64,000 bases of DNA from NCBI RefSeq assembly GCF_042646125.1, contig NZ_JBHRSW010000005.1, forward strand, positions 186,001-250,000, read 5' to 3'. Made by a program: the position numbers and the translations under genes. Source of the DNA: Glaciecola flavus. GTDB lineage: Bacteria > Pseudomonadota > Gammaproteobacteria > Enterobacterales > Alteromonadaceae. How positions within the stretch are numbered: the stretch's first letter is position 1; each line of letters starts with the position of its first letter. The notes below the pieces were generated by a model. That model was given only the letters and a program-made list of their open reading frames with translations. It was not told the origin of the DNA and did no database searches. Positions 54,130 through 62,144 of this stretch are shown here, in pieces.

Positions 54130-56503
54130 TCGCAAAAAGAACAAAAGAATGTACGCAAATAAGCGGGTATTTTGGCGGCAAAACAAAGCAAAGTTGTTTT
54201 TGTTAATAGTTGGTTTTGTCTCTTTTAACTTATGTCTACACGCGCAGTCTGACGAACAAGTATCAGAACACAAAGGCACAGAGCGAGTCTCCCTCACCCA
54301 ATATGTGAATCCCTTTATAGGTACGAGTAACTTTGGTGCAACGCATCCAGGCGCGCAATACCCACATGGTATGGCATCTGTCGTTCCCTTTAATGTTGCC
54401 TTTGGAAAAGAAGAAGGGAACATATTTGAAAAAGATGAAAGCTGGCACTCTCGCCCCTATGTGCATGAGAATACCTTTTTAACTGGGTTTAGCCATGTCA
54501 ATTTGAGCGGTGTAGGCTGCCCTGAACTCGGCGCATTGTTGCTCATGCCAACCTCTGGTGAATTGGAATTAGATCCGCAAAAATATGGTAGCACATACAC
54601 TAAAGAAGTGGCTTCGCCCGGTTATTACAGCAGCCATTTGAACAAATACAATATAAGAACCGAAGTCACCAGTACTCCTCGTTCTGGGATTAGTCGCTAT
54701 CATTTCCCTGCAGGCAAAAACCATATCATTTTTAATCTTGGCTTAAGCCTGAGCAATGAAACAGGTGCAATGGTCAAGCGGGTGTCTGATACAGAAATAG
54801 AAGGATTCAGAACGATTGGTACTTTTTGCTATCGTCCAGAAGACATCAGACCTGTTTACTTTGTCGCCCAAGTGAGCCAATCACCCTCTGCTTCAGGTGT
54901 GTATAAAAAGATGCCGGAATATAAGAACGTTGAAGCTGAATGGGTTAAGTTCAATAACAGTTACAAAACATACGACAATTATTTTCAAGCTATGGCGGGC
55001 GATGATGTAGGTGCATATTTCACTTTTCAACATGAACAAGCAACAAGCATTGAAGTAAAAGTAGGAATTTCATACGTAAGCATCGAAAATGCGCGAGCAA
55101 ACTTAGAAGCAGAACAGCCTAAGTTTAATTTTGACCGGACTCTTGAGCAATCAACAGCAGCTTGGAACAAGCTTTTATCACGCGTAAAAGTCAAAGGCAC
55201 AGTGCTCAACAAACGTTTGTTTTACACCGCATTATATCACATGCTAATCCATCCAAATCTATTGCAGGACGTCAATGGCGAATACCCCATTATGGGATCA
55301 CACAGGATTGGTAACACCCAAGGAAAAGATAGATATACGACATTTTCTCTGTGGGATACTAACCGTAATGTCCACCCATTTTTAAGTCTAGTCTACCCAG
55401 AATTGCAGTCTGCAATGGTAAACAGTATGGTTGATATGGCTAAAGAAAGTGGTTGGATGCCTAAATGGGAACTACTCAGTATGGAGACCGACGTCATGGT
55501 CGGTGATCCGGCTGCGATAGTGATTGCAGACACTTATCTAAAAGGAATTACGGATTTTGATGTCATGTCAGCATATAGCTATCTGAAAAAGGGCAGCGAC
55601 ACATCACAAAATAACCCACTCAGACCTGAAAGTGTTGACTACAATTCACTGGCTTACGTGCCAATTGATGACGAAGGTAGTTGGGATGGCAGTGTGTCCA
55701 CAAGTTTAGAGTATTATTTGGCTGATTTTGCAATCTCGCAACTTGCCAACGCATTGGGTAAACCTGATGATTCGAAGCGCTACTATCAAAAATCACTGGG
55801 GTACAAGCATTTACTTGATCCTGAAACTGGTATGCTACGCCCCAAATTTCGCAGTGGTGAATGGTTTACACCCTATAATCCTGAGTTAGGTAGAAATTTT
55901 GAACCCGCTCCTGGTTATGTTGAAGGAAATGCTTGGAATTATCGTTTCTATGTCCCCCATGATGTGCCAGGACTGATTGAAGCACTGGGTGGTTCAGACA
56001 TATTTCTCGCCGAATTGCAGCGGTGTTTTGAAACAAATAATTATGACATGGCAAACGAACCTGATATCACTTACCCGTTTTTATTCAATTACGTTGAAGG
56101 GAGTGCTTGGAAGAGTCAAAAGAAAGTCAAGCAATTGATCAATAAATACTACGCAGATAAGCCTTCAGGTTTACCCGGTAACGACGACGCAGGTACAATG
56201 TCAGCATGGCTGGCCTTTAGCATGCTTGGCCTTTACCCTGTAACGCCAGCTAGCACCGAGTACGCCATTGTCACGCCGCAGTTTGAACATATCGAGATAA
56301 GTTTGTCAGATAAATACTACGAGGGGAACACCTTAGTTATTGAATCTTCAAGTCAGCAGAAGGACGAGCCTTTCATAGAGTCAGTGCATTTGAATAGCAC
56401 CAAAATCGACAGTTTTTTTGTTGACCACACGCAGTTAGTTAAAGGTGGTACTTTGCGTTTTCAATTGCAATCTACACCCAATACATCCGTTACTGAACAT
56501 TGA
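54119..56503 (+). CDS. GH92 alpha-mannosidase (fourth of four)
   Basis: The protein has 794 residues from the ATG at 54119, which overlaps the preceding stop; an in-frame ATG at 54149 would start just before the signal. After a basic N terminus comes a Sec signal (KLFLLIVGFVSFNLCLHA), with no good lipobox. GH92 landmarks: QYVNPFIGTSNFGATHPGAQ, FLTGFSHVNLSGVGCPELGALLLMP, YVEGNAWNYRFYVPHDVPGL with the acid Glu near 601, and GNDDAGTMSAWLAFSMLGLYPVTP near 688, where the usual GQMSAW Gln is Thr. The HVNLSGVGCPE loop differs from copies one and three, pointing to a different linkage, perhaps alpha-1,3 or 1,6. Confidence 0.93.
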   Translation: MKTDRKKNKRMYANKRVFWRQNKAKLFLLIVGFVSFNLCLHAQSDEQVSEHKGTERVSLTQYVNPFIGTSNFGATHPGAQYPHGMASVVPFNVAFGKEEGNIFEKDESWHSRPYVHENTFLTGFSHVNLSGVGCPELGALLLMPTSGELELDPQKYGSTYTKEVASPGYYSSHLNKYNIRTEVTSTPRSGISRYHFPAGKNHIIFNLGLSLSNETGAMVKRVSDTEIEGFRTIGTFCYRPEDIRPVYFVAQVSQSPSASGVYKKMPEYKNVEAEWVKFNNSYKTYDNYFQAMAGDDVGAYFTFQHEQATSIEVKVGISYVSIENARANLEAEQPKFNFDRTLEQSTAAWNKLLSRVKVKGTVLNKRLFYTALYHMLIHPNLLQDVNGEYPIMGSHRIGNTQGKDRYTTFSLWDTNRNVHPFLSLVYPELQSAMVNSMVDMAKESGWMPKWELLSMETDVMVGDPAAIVIADTYLKGITDFDVMSAYSYLKKGSDTSQNNPLRPESVDYNSLAYVPIDDEGSWDGSVSTSLEYYLADFAISQLANALGKPDDSKRYYQKSLGYKHLLDPETGMLRPKFRSGEWFTPYNPELGRNFEPAPGYVEGNAWNYRFYVPHDVPGLIEALGGSDIFLAELQRCFETNNYDMANEPDITYPFLFNYVEGSAWKSQKKVKQLINKYYADKPSGLPGNDDAGTMSAWLAFSMLGLYPVTPASTEYAIVTPQFEHIEISLSDKYYEGNTLVIESSSQQKDEPFIESVHLNSTKIDSFFVDHTQLVKGGTLRFQLQSTPNTSVTEH

Positions 56504-56523
56504 CAATATAACAGGTAAAGCAC

Positions 56524-57276
56524 TTGCGGAATGTCGAAATCTGTTTAGAAACACAAAACCAAATGCTCTGTTTGGAGAATTTGGATAAACTGATCGACTG
56601 CGGTGTTAAGCGGGTAGAGCTGTGTGACAATATGGTGGAAGATGGTTTAACGCCATCAATGAAAACTGTTGAAGCTGCTTGCAATTATGTCGATAAGCGA
56701 CGTTTTTTCAGTTTTGAAAAGCCAGAATTGGTGGTAATGATACGTCTCCACAATGCAGATTTTACCGTTACTCAAGCACAGCTTTCTCAGATGCGTTCAC
56801 AGATACGCGACGCGAGCAATGCGGGTGCTGAAGGCGTCGTATTTGGCATATTAAACAGATCTAATAATGTTGATAGAACTGCAATGATGAGCTTATGTAA
56901 AGAGGCAATAGATTGTAATTTGAACATTAGTTTTCATCGAGCATTTGATGCATTGGATGACGGCGACAATGACATTTCAACCTTACTAGAAATGGGTGTA
57001 AAGCGTTTGTTGAGCAGTGGTACGCCTTGGCAAAGCAAACAAAATGCAACAATAGGACTATATAACTTAAATAGGATCCTAAAAAAACTTCCTAAAAATA
57101 GACAACTTATTGTCGGTGGCGGTGTCAATGTAAATAATGCGAGTATAATTGAAAGCAACTTGATTAAGTCAGCAACACATACCAAGCAACTTTGGTTACA
57201 TGCCTATTCTGGTGTACTTTCGGATAACAAAGTGTGTCCCAAGCTTACTCGTCAACTGGTAAACAATCCGCTCTAG
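56524..57276 (+). CDS. cutC: CutC family protein
   Basis: This 250-residue TIM-barrel protein has a TTG start with AGGTAAA upstream. The family signature is clear: VEICLET at the start, GVKRVELCDNMVEDGLTPS, VVMIRLHNADFT, EGVVFGILN, ISFHRAFDALDD, VKRLLSSGTPWQS and LIVGGGVN. CutC was named for copper homeostasis in E. coli, but its molecular role is not established. As the last gene of a glycan-degrading operon it may have a carbohydrate-related role here. The stop codon TAG is the first triplet of the 33-bp repeat that ends the locus. Confidence 0.9.
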   Translation: MRNVEICLETQNQMLCLENLDKLIDCGVKRVELCDNMVEDGLTPSMKTVEAACNYVDKRRFFSFEKPELVVMIRLHNADFTVTQAQLSQMRSQIRDASNAGAEGVVFGILNRSNNVDRTAMMSLCKEAIDCNLNISFHRAFDALDDGDNDISTLLEMGVKRLLSSGTPWQSKQNATIGLYNLNRILKKLPKNRQLIVGGGVNVNNASIIESNLIKSATHTKQLWLHAYSGVLSDNKVCPKLTRQLVNNPL

Positions 57277-57306
57277 GGTCTGTTGACCTTTGGTGTACAG
57301 ACCCTA
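57274..57306. repeat. 33-bp palindromic repeat, right boundary of the glycan locus
   Basis: Same sequence and orientation as 26685-26717 with one base changed (GTGTAC for GTATAC in the centre). The ends TAGGGTCTGT and ACAGACCCTA are complementary. It supplies the stop codon of the CutC gene. Confidence 0.9.
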
Positions 57307-57333
57307 GTCAATACTTGTACAGAAAGGTTTAAG

Positions 57334-57729
57334 ATGAAGTCCATCACATTATTCTGTTTTATTTTACTGCTATTTTCTTGTGAAAATAGGCTTGACTCAA
57401 CTGAAACACAGGCACAGCAATCAAGGACTTCATCGGCCATCGAAAACCTACCTGACAAAAACTCAAATGACATTCTTAGCTTAAAAGGCACGATTCAATA
57501 TCAACACTTCGAAGGCGGTTTTTACGGTTTCGTTGATAGCAAAGGAAACAAGTACACCCCCATGAATCTTCAAGAAGCATACAGACGGGATGGCATTCGC
57601 GTTCGCATACAAGCACGTGAACTCACGCAAATTGCAACAACCACACAGTTTGGTATCCCGATTGAAGTGTTGGCTATTGAAGAAATTGAAAGCAAGAGCA
57701 AAAGACAACCCGTTTCGCGGGATTTGTAG
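57334..57729 (+). CDS. Small lipoprotein, unknown function
   Basis: The protein has 131 residues from the ATG at 57334, with AAGG upstream; the open frame from 57283 includes repeat sequence and is rejected. The lipoprotein signal is KSITLFCFILLLFSC. After a polar linker rich in Thr, Gln and Ser, a compact beta-rich domain follows from about residue 50 (LSLKGTIQYQHFEGGFYGFVDSKG, IRVRIQARELTQI, PIEVLAIEEIE), which resembles a small OB-like barrel. No family is claimed. It stands alone between the repeat and rplY. Confidence 0.75.
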   Translation: MKSITLFCFILLLFSCENRLDSTETQAQQSRTSSAIENLPDKNSNDILSLKGTIQYQHFEGGFYGFVDSKGNKYTPMNLQEAYRRDGIRVRIQARELTQIATTTQFGIPIEVLAIEEIESKSKRQPVSRDL

Positions 57730-57752
57730 ACTGAAAATTTAATTATGCGTTC

Positions 57753-57910
57753 AGATAAAATGGGGCAGAAAGAAGCTGTAATAAATGGGGTGACTAAAAT
57801 TAAAATTTGTTTCTCATGGATGAGAAACTAAAGCGTATATGGATATACTTGCTGGTTTTTTGATTTTAGTCGCCCCATTTATTACAGCTTCTTTCCGCCC
57901 CATTTTATCT
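57753..57910. repeat. Twin-hairpin intergenic element, copy B
   Basis: The 53-base arms 57753-57805 and 57858-57910 match at 50 positions. The core contains TTTCTC-ATGGAT-GAGAAA (57810-57827) and GTAT-ATGGAT-ATAC (57835-57848). It is the longest-armed of the three copies. The arms are unrelated to those of copy A beyond the bases next to the core. Confidence 0.92.
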
Positions 57911-57930
57911 AGCCCCTAATAAAGTTTCGT

Positions 57931-57959
57931 TTGTATCCATCATTGTAAATTGATAGAAT
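57931..57959 (+). promoter_or_regulatory. Promoter of rplY
   Basis: TTGTAT and TAGAAT with a 17-base spacer, followed by a GC-rich discriminator (GCGCCGCCGCG) of the kind seen on growth-rate-controlled promoters. Confidence 0.6.
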
Positions 57960-58106
57960 GCGCCGCCGCGTAAATCGGCGGTGAATAACTAAAGGTTTTC
58001 AAGTACAGGATTATTGGTTCATTCACGAACTACAAACCATCTTGAAAACATTACATTCTGTGATTTGGTCGCAAAATCACATTAACCATTTTATTTGGAG
58101 ACAATT

Positions 58107-58742
58107 ATGTCTGATGCTATTTTTACTCTGGACGCAGAAGTCCGCACAGACTTGGGGAAAGGTGCGAGCCGCCGCCTACGTCATGCGGGAAAAGTACCTG
58201 CGATCATTTATGGCGCTGGTGAAGAGCCTGTTGCTTTAACGCTTGAACACAACAAAGTTATTCAAGCACAAGAATTTGAAGCGTTTTATTCTCATGTACT
58301 AACTATCAACATCGATGGCAAAGCCGTTGAAGCGGTAGTAAAAGATATGCAACGTCACGCTTACAAACCAAAAGTCACGCACATCGATTTCCAACGTGTA
58401 GTTGCAGGTGAAAAACTCCACACTAACGTGCCTGTGCACTTTATTAATGAAGACACTTGTAAAGGTATCAAACTAGAAGGTGGTCACGCTGAGCATCACA
58501 TCAACGATATCGAAATCACTTGCCTGCCAAAAGATTTACCTGAGTTTATTGAAGTTGATCTTGCTGAGGTTGCACTTGGTCAAACACTTCACTTATCAGA
58601 CATTACTTTACCAGCAGGTGTAGAGTCGGTTGAACTTTCTAAAGGTGAAGACCACGACTTAGCAGTAGTGACTGTTAAAGCGGCTAAAGGTGGCGCTTCT
58701 GACAGCGACGCTGAAGGCGATGCAGAGGGCGCTGAGGAATAA
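58107..58742 (+). CDS. rplY: 50S ribosomal protein L25 (CTC/TL5 type)
   Basis: The protein has 211 residues from the ATG at 58107 with GGAGA 7 bases upstream. The N-terminal L25 domain (TDLGKGASRRLRHAGKVPAIIYGAG, HKVITQ-like NKVIQAQEFEAFYSHVLTI) binds 5S rRNA; a C-terminal extension domain follows (KLHTNVPVHFINEDTCKGIKLEGG, and DLAVVTVKA) as in the long CTC form. It ends with an acidic tail (SDAEGDAEGAEE). It lies 3 bases before pth, forming rplY-pth-ychF. Confidence 0.95.
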   Translation: MSDAIFTLDAEVRTDLGKGASRRLRHAGKVPAIIYGAGEEPVALTLEHNKVIQAQEFEAFYSHVLTINIDGKAVEAVVKDMQRHAYKPKVTHIDFQRVVAGEKLHTNVPVHFINEDTCKGIKLEGGHAEHHINDIEITCLPKDLPEFIEVDLAEVALGQTLHLSDITLPAGVESVELSKGEDHDLAVVTVKAAKGGASDSDAEGDAEGAEE

Positions 58743-58745
58743 TCA

Positions 58746-59330
58746 GTGTCGACTTTGCAGTTGATTGTGGGCTTGGGAAATCCAGGCCCAGAATATAAAG
58801 ATACGCGGCACAATGCAGGTGCCATGTTCGTAGAAAACTTAGCCTCTCGCTTTAATCTTAGTTTGAAGTACGAGGCTAAGTTTTTTGGTTTTACAGGGCG
58901 CCTTACTTTACACGGCGAAGATATTCGACTACTCATCCCCACTACTTACATGAACAAAAGTGGGCAAGCGGTATCTGCTATGTGCCGTTTTTACAAAATC
59001 CCTACTTCAGCCATGTTGGTCGCGTTCGACGAATTAGACTTTGACCCAGGTATCGCAAAATTTAAAGTAGGGGGAAGTTCCAGCCAAAACGGTATTCGTG
59101 ACATTGTAAGATCAATGGCAAATGAAAAAGATTTCCTACGGCTACGAATAGGTATCGGTCACCCTGGCCACAAGTCAAAAGTAACGGGGCACGTATTAAG
59201 TAAAGCCCCTGCCAAAGAACACGAAAAAATACTTGCCGCTATCGATGAGGCAATGCGTTGCGTAGAGATTCTGATTAAACAGGATTTACTTAGCGCACAA
59301 CAACGATTACATTCATTTAAAGCAGAATAA
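58746..59330 (+). CDS. pth: Peptidyl-tRNA hydrolase
   Basis: The protein has 194 residues from a GTG start 3 bases after rplY. It recycles peptidyl-tRNA released from stalled ribosomes. Motifs LIVGLGNPGPEYKDTRHNAGAMFV (with the catalytic His), PTTYMNKSGQAVSAMCRFY, FDELDFDPG and GGSSSQNGIRDIVRSM agree with Pth, although the family's usual GGxxGHNGL reads GGSSSQNGI here. RLRIGIGHPG follows as expected. Confidence 0.96.
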   Translation: MSTLQLIVGLGNPGPEYKDTRHNAGAMFVENLASRFNLSLKYEAKFFGFTGRLTLHGEDIRLLIPTTYMNKSGQAVSAMCRFYKIPTSAMLVAFDELDFDPGIAKFKVGGSSSQNGIRDIVRSMANEKDFLRLRIGIGHPGHKSKVTGHVLSKAPAKEHEKILAAIDEAMRCVEILIKQDLLSAQQRLHSFKAE

Positions 59331-59345
59331 CTACAGGAACCAAAG

Positions 59346-60437
59346 ATGGGATTTAAATGTGGCATTGTCGGCCTTCCTAATGTTGGAAAATCAACACTTT
59401 TTAATGCACTAACTAAGGCTGGTATCGAAGCAGCTAATTTCCCTTTTTGTACTATTGAACCCAACACTGGTGTGGTTCCTGTTCCTGATGTACGACTCGA
59501 TAAATTAGCTGCCATCGTCAACCCAGAAAAAGTGATCCCAACTACGATGGAATTTGTCGATATAGCAGGTTTAGTGGCGGGTGCTTCAAAAGGTGAAGGG
59601 CTGGGAAATAAATTCCTAGCAAACATTCGAGAAACAGATGCGATTGGCCATGTAGTGCGCTGTTTTGATGACCCAAACATTGTGCATGTTGCAGGTAAAG
59701 TTAACCCGGCTGAAGATATAGATGTGATCAATACCGAGCTTGCTTTAGCCGACTTAGAAACAACTGAAAAAGCCATTATTCGTGTAGGTAAACGTGCTAA
59801 AGGTGGAGACGCAGACGCAAAATTTGAGTTAAAGGTACTTGAAAAACTCCTACCTCATCTAAACGAAGGCGGCCTTCTTCGCGCACTCAGCTTAAGCAAG
59901 GAAGAACTTGCTGCCATCAGTTACATGAATTACTTGACGCTAAAACCAACAATGTATGTAGCCAATGTCAATGAAGATGGCTTTGAAAACAATCCATACC
60001 TAGAGCAAGTAAAGGCAATTGCCGAAGCAGAAAACGCCGTTGTAGTCAGTGTTTGTGCGGCAATTGAAGCTGATATCGCTGAGCTTGACGAAGAGGATAA
60101 AGCTGATTTTATGGAAGAACTTGGTCTAGACGAGCCGGGCTTAAATCGCGTCATTAGAGCCGGTTATGATTTATTGACCTTGCAAACATACTTTACCGCT
60201 GGTGTTAAAGAGGTACGAGCATGGACTTACCCCACGGGTGCAACGGCACCGCAAGCAGCGGGTAAAATTCATACTGACTTTGAAAAAGGATTTATTCGCG
60301 CCGAAATTGTTGGCTATGATGACTACATTGAGCACAACGGTGAGCAAGGTGCTAAAGATGCAGGTAAATGGCGGCTAGAGGGTAAAGAGTACCTTGTTAA
60401 AGATGGTGATGTGATTCATTTTAGGTTTAACGTTTAA
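59346..60437 (+). CDS. ychF: Redox-regulated ATPase YchF (Obg family)
   Basis: This 363-residue cytoplasmic P-loop protein has G1 GLPNVGKSTLFNALT, switch region ANFPFCTIEPNTG, G3 FVDIAGLVAGASKGEGLGNKFL and a C-terminal TGS domain (TYFTAGVKEVRAWTYPTGATAPQAAGKIHTDFEKGFIRAE). YchF prefers ATP and binds ribosomes; it is implicated in stress responses. It ends the rplY-pth-ychF operon. Confidence 0.97.
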   Translation: MGFKCGIVGLPNVGKSTLFNALTKAGIEAANFPFCTIEPNTGVVPVPDVRLDKLAAIVNPEKVIPTTMEFVDIAGLVAGASKGEGLGNKFLANIRETDAIGHVVRCFDDPNIVHVAGKVNPAEDIDVINTELALADLETTEKAIIRVGKRAKGGDADAKFELKVLEKLLPHLNEGGLLRALSLSKEELAAISYMNYLTLKPTMYVANVNEDGFENNPYLEQVKAIAEAENAVVVSVCAAIEADIAELDEEDKADFMEELGLDEPGLNRVIRAGYDLLTLQTYFTAGVKEVRAWTYPTGATAPQAAGKIHTDFEKGFIRAEIVGYDDYIEHNGEQGAKDAGKWRLEGKEYLVKDGDVIHFRFNV

Positions 60438-60482
60438 CTAACCCGTACTCAACAAGTATAAACGCCGCATTTAAAAACAATG

Positions 60483-60612
60483 TGCAGAGCCCCGAAAGGG
60501 GAGCAGTTACTAAAGCGAAAATATATTTTTCATGGATAAAAAATTTAAGCGTACATGGATGTACTCCCTGCGTTTTTCGTTTTAGTAACTACTCCCCTTT
60601 CTAGGCTCTGCA
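60483..60612. repeat. Twin-hairpin intergenic element, copy C
   Basis: The 39-base arms 60483-60521 and 60574-60612 match at 35 positions. The core has TTTTTC-ATGGAT-AAAAAA and GTAC-ATGGAT-GTAC (60551-60564). In the second hairpin both strands differ from copies A and B so as to keep pairing. Confidence 0.9.
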
Positions 60613-60653
60613 CTTTTCATATGTAAACGTTCCATTTTTTGCGCCTACATGAT

Positions 60654-60920
60654 TAGGGTCTGTTGACCTTTGGTGTGCAAGTTTTGTTCAATTATAGTCT
60701 ATCTGATCGCGGCGCAGACTTGCAGGCCTAATGGCTTAAGTCAAAAGGCTGCAACAAGGAGCAGATAGACTATAATTGAACCCTTCTGGGCAGGGCTTGT
60801 GCTTCATTTCTACTGCTTTATCGCTCGTTGATGTAGAACAACTACATGACAGTCGCTTTGCATTGTATAAATGAAGCACAAACCGCTGCAAAATTGCACA
60901 CCAAAGGTTAACAGACCCTA
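60654..60920. repeat. 267-bp MITE-like element with 27-bp terminal inverted repeats
   Basis: The ends are complementary over 27 bases with one mismatch (TAGGGTCTGTTGACCTTTGG... and its reverse). Inside are a perfect 20-bp inverted repeat (60686-60705 with 60762-60781) and a perfect 13-bp one (60797-60809 with 60869-60881), the latter enclosing ATGTAG-AACAA-CTACAT. There is no coding capacity. The termini are those of the 33-bp palindromes at 26685 and 57274. Confidence 0.85.
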
Positions 60921-61038
60921 TTAAATTTTGATGAAATAACTCACATGTCATGAACCGAAGCCATTTTTCTGCGTAGACTGTTGAAATAATTTTGTTTGTA
61001 TTCAGGTCGAATACACAGATATAAAGTAAACACACACT

Positions 61039-62052
61039 ATGAACAGAGACATTTCTTTACTTCCTGCCGAAATGCCTTTGCCTAGGGCGCCAAAAGTAGC
61101 CTTAAAAGACGGCACAAATTGTATTCCTCAGCACTACCTAAGCTATAAACATAGTTTAAGCTCAGTACAGCATATTGCCTCATTTTTAGATTTTGACCCT
61201 GCGTATTTGTTCTTTGTCGATGAGGACAATGCTGGCATATATTTACAAATCGGTATTGTCGGTGCTGATAATTATACGCCCCACGAACAGCAAGAACCCA
61301 AAATTGTCTACGGCCGAAAATGGCGCATTGAATCCAATCAACCCTCTTCCGAAATTATTCAAACCGCATTTTTAGCGGTTCAAAAAGCGAGAGAGCACGA
61401 AATAAGAGAATTGATAAAATGGCGATATGATGGCGTAGTCACTACTCCATTTAGTTGCCATCATGACCTACCTTTAATGGCCATGTCTAAGCATACGCAT
61501 GTAGAGAGCCAGAACGAAGCCTTGAGTGAAGGTGATGTATCACGCTTATTAGCGCAGCTTCGCTATGACCATGCCTGTTTTAGCTTAGAAAACATGGTTA
61601 AATTAGCTGGCGACAACGTCGCGGTAGCACTCAAGTTGAAACCAAGTTCACATACCCAGCTGCCAGAGTTAAGTGAAGAAACAACCCTCACATGTTTGTG
61701 TGAGAGCCTGACTTTAGATCACTTTTTATATTCATTGGTTGACGCCTTAATTAATCTTAGTAACCGATTGGTCGAAGACAAGTTTAGATTTAAAGGTTTT
61801 GCCCGCTTCTCCCGTAATAATAGCATCGTTTCCATTGCGTCTTTATCAGCCACCACCCGATATTTTGGTAATATGGCAGACGTAGACGGCTTCGCTGATA
61901 CGCTCAGCATGGCGAACTATGAGACAGATTACGCACGAGTTCCGGCAATGCCAGAAGGCACGCTTGGAGAGAAGATCGCCCAACAAATGAAAGCCTTTAA
62001 TATTACTCAAGGCATTATGCCACGTGGAGCAAAAAATGAGCTGTACAGATAA
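61039..62052 (+). CDS. Conserved-looking hypothetical protein
   Basis: This 337-residue protein has no signal peptide or membrane segment and is presumably cytoplasmic. No family was recognised. It has mixed alpha/beta character, with a compact N-terminal part (about 20-120: YLSYKHSLSSVQHIASFLDFDPAYLFFVDED, IYLQIGIVGADNY, RKWRIE) and a more helical second part, including EIIQTAFLAVQKAREHEIRELIKWRY and SLTLDHFLYSLVDALINLSNRLVEDKFRFKGF. It has ordinary codon use and a full-length frame, so it is very likely a real gene. It stands alone between ychF and the tRNA cluster. Confidence 0.75.
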   Translation: MNRDISLLPAEMPLPRAPKVALKDGTNCIPQHYLSYKHSLSSVQHIASFLDFDPAYLFFVDEDNAGIYLQIGIVGADNYTPHEQQEPKIVYGRKWRIESNQPSSEIIQTAFLAVQKAREHEIRELIKWRYDGVVTTPFSCHHDLPLMAMSKHTHVESQNEALSEGDVSRLLAQLRYDHACFSLENMVKLAGDNVAVALKLKPSSHTQLPELSEETTLTCLCESLTLDHFLYSLVDALINLSNRLVEDKFRFKGFARFSRNNSIVSIASLSATTRYFGNMADVDGFADTLSMANYETDYARVPAMPEGTLGEKIAQQMKAFNITQGIMPRGAKNELYR

Positions 62053-62085
62053 TATGCACTCAATTCAACGCACTGCAAAAAAGGG

Positions 62086-62114
62086 TTGACGCCCACCACT
62101 CATATCAGCATAAT
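62086..62114 (+). promoter_or_regulatory. Promoter of the tRNA cluster
   Basis: TTGACG and CATAAT are separated by 17 bases, followed by the GC-rich discriminator ACGCGCC, the pattern of stringently controlled stable-RNA promoters. It lies 30 bases before the tRNA-Met gene. Confidence 0.75.
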
Positions 62115-62144
62115 ACGCGCCACTCTGGAAGCACAGAGAAATGT

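Larger units (their letters stand above)
57730..58106. other. Intergenic region with structured element and rplY promoter
   Basis: Holds the long hairpin element at 57753-57910 and the promoter at 57931-57959, followed by an untranslated leader of about 140 bases before rplY. No gene seen. Confidence 0.7.
60438..61038. other. Repeat-rich intergenic region after ychF
   Basis: These 601 bases contain the twin-hairpin copy C (60483-60612) and the 267-bp TAGGGTC element (60654-60920). The remainder is AT-rich leader before the next gene. No gene is supported. Confidence 0.75.
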
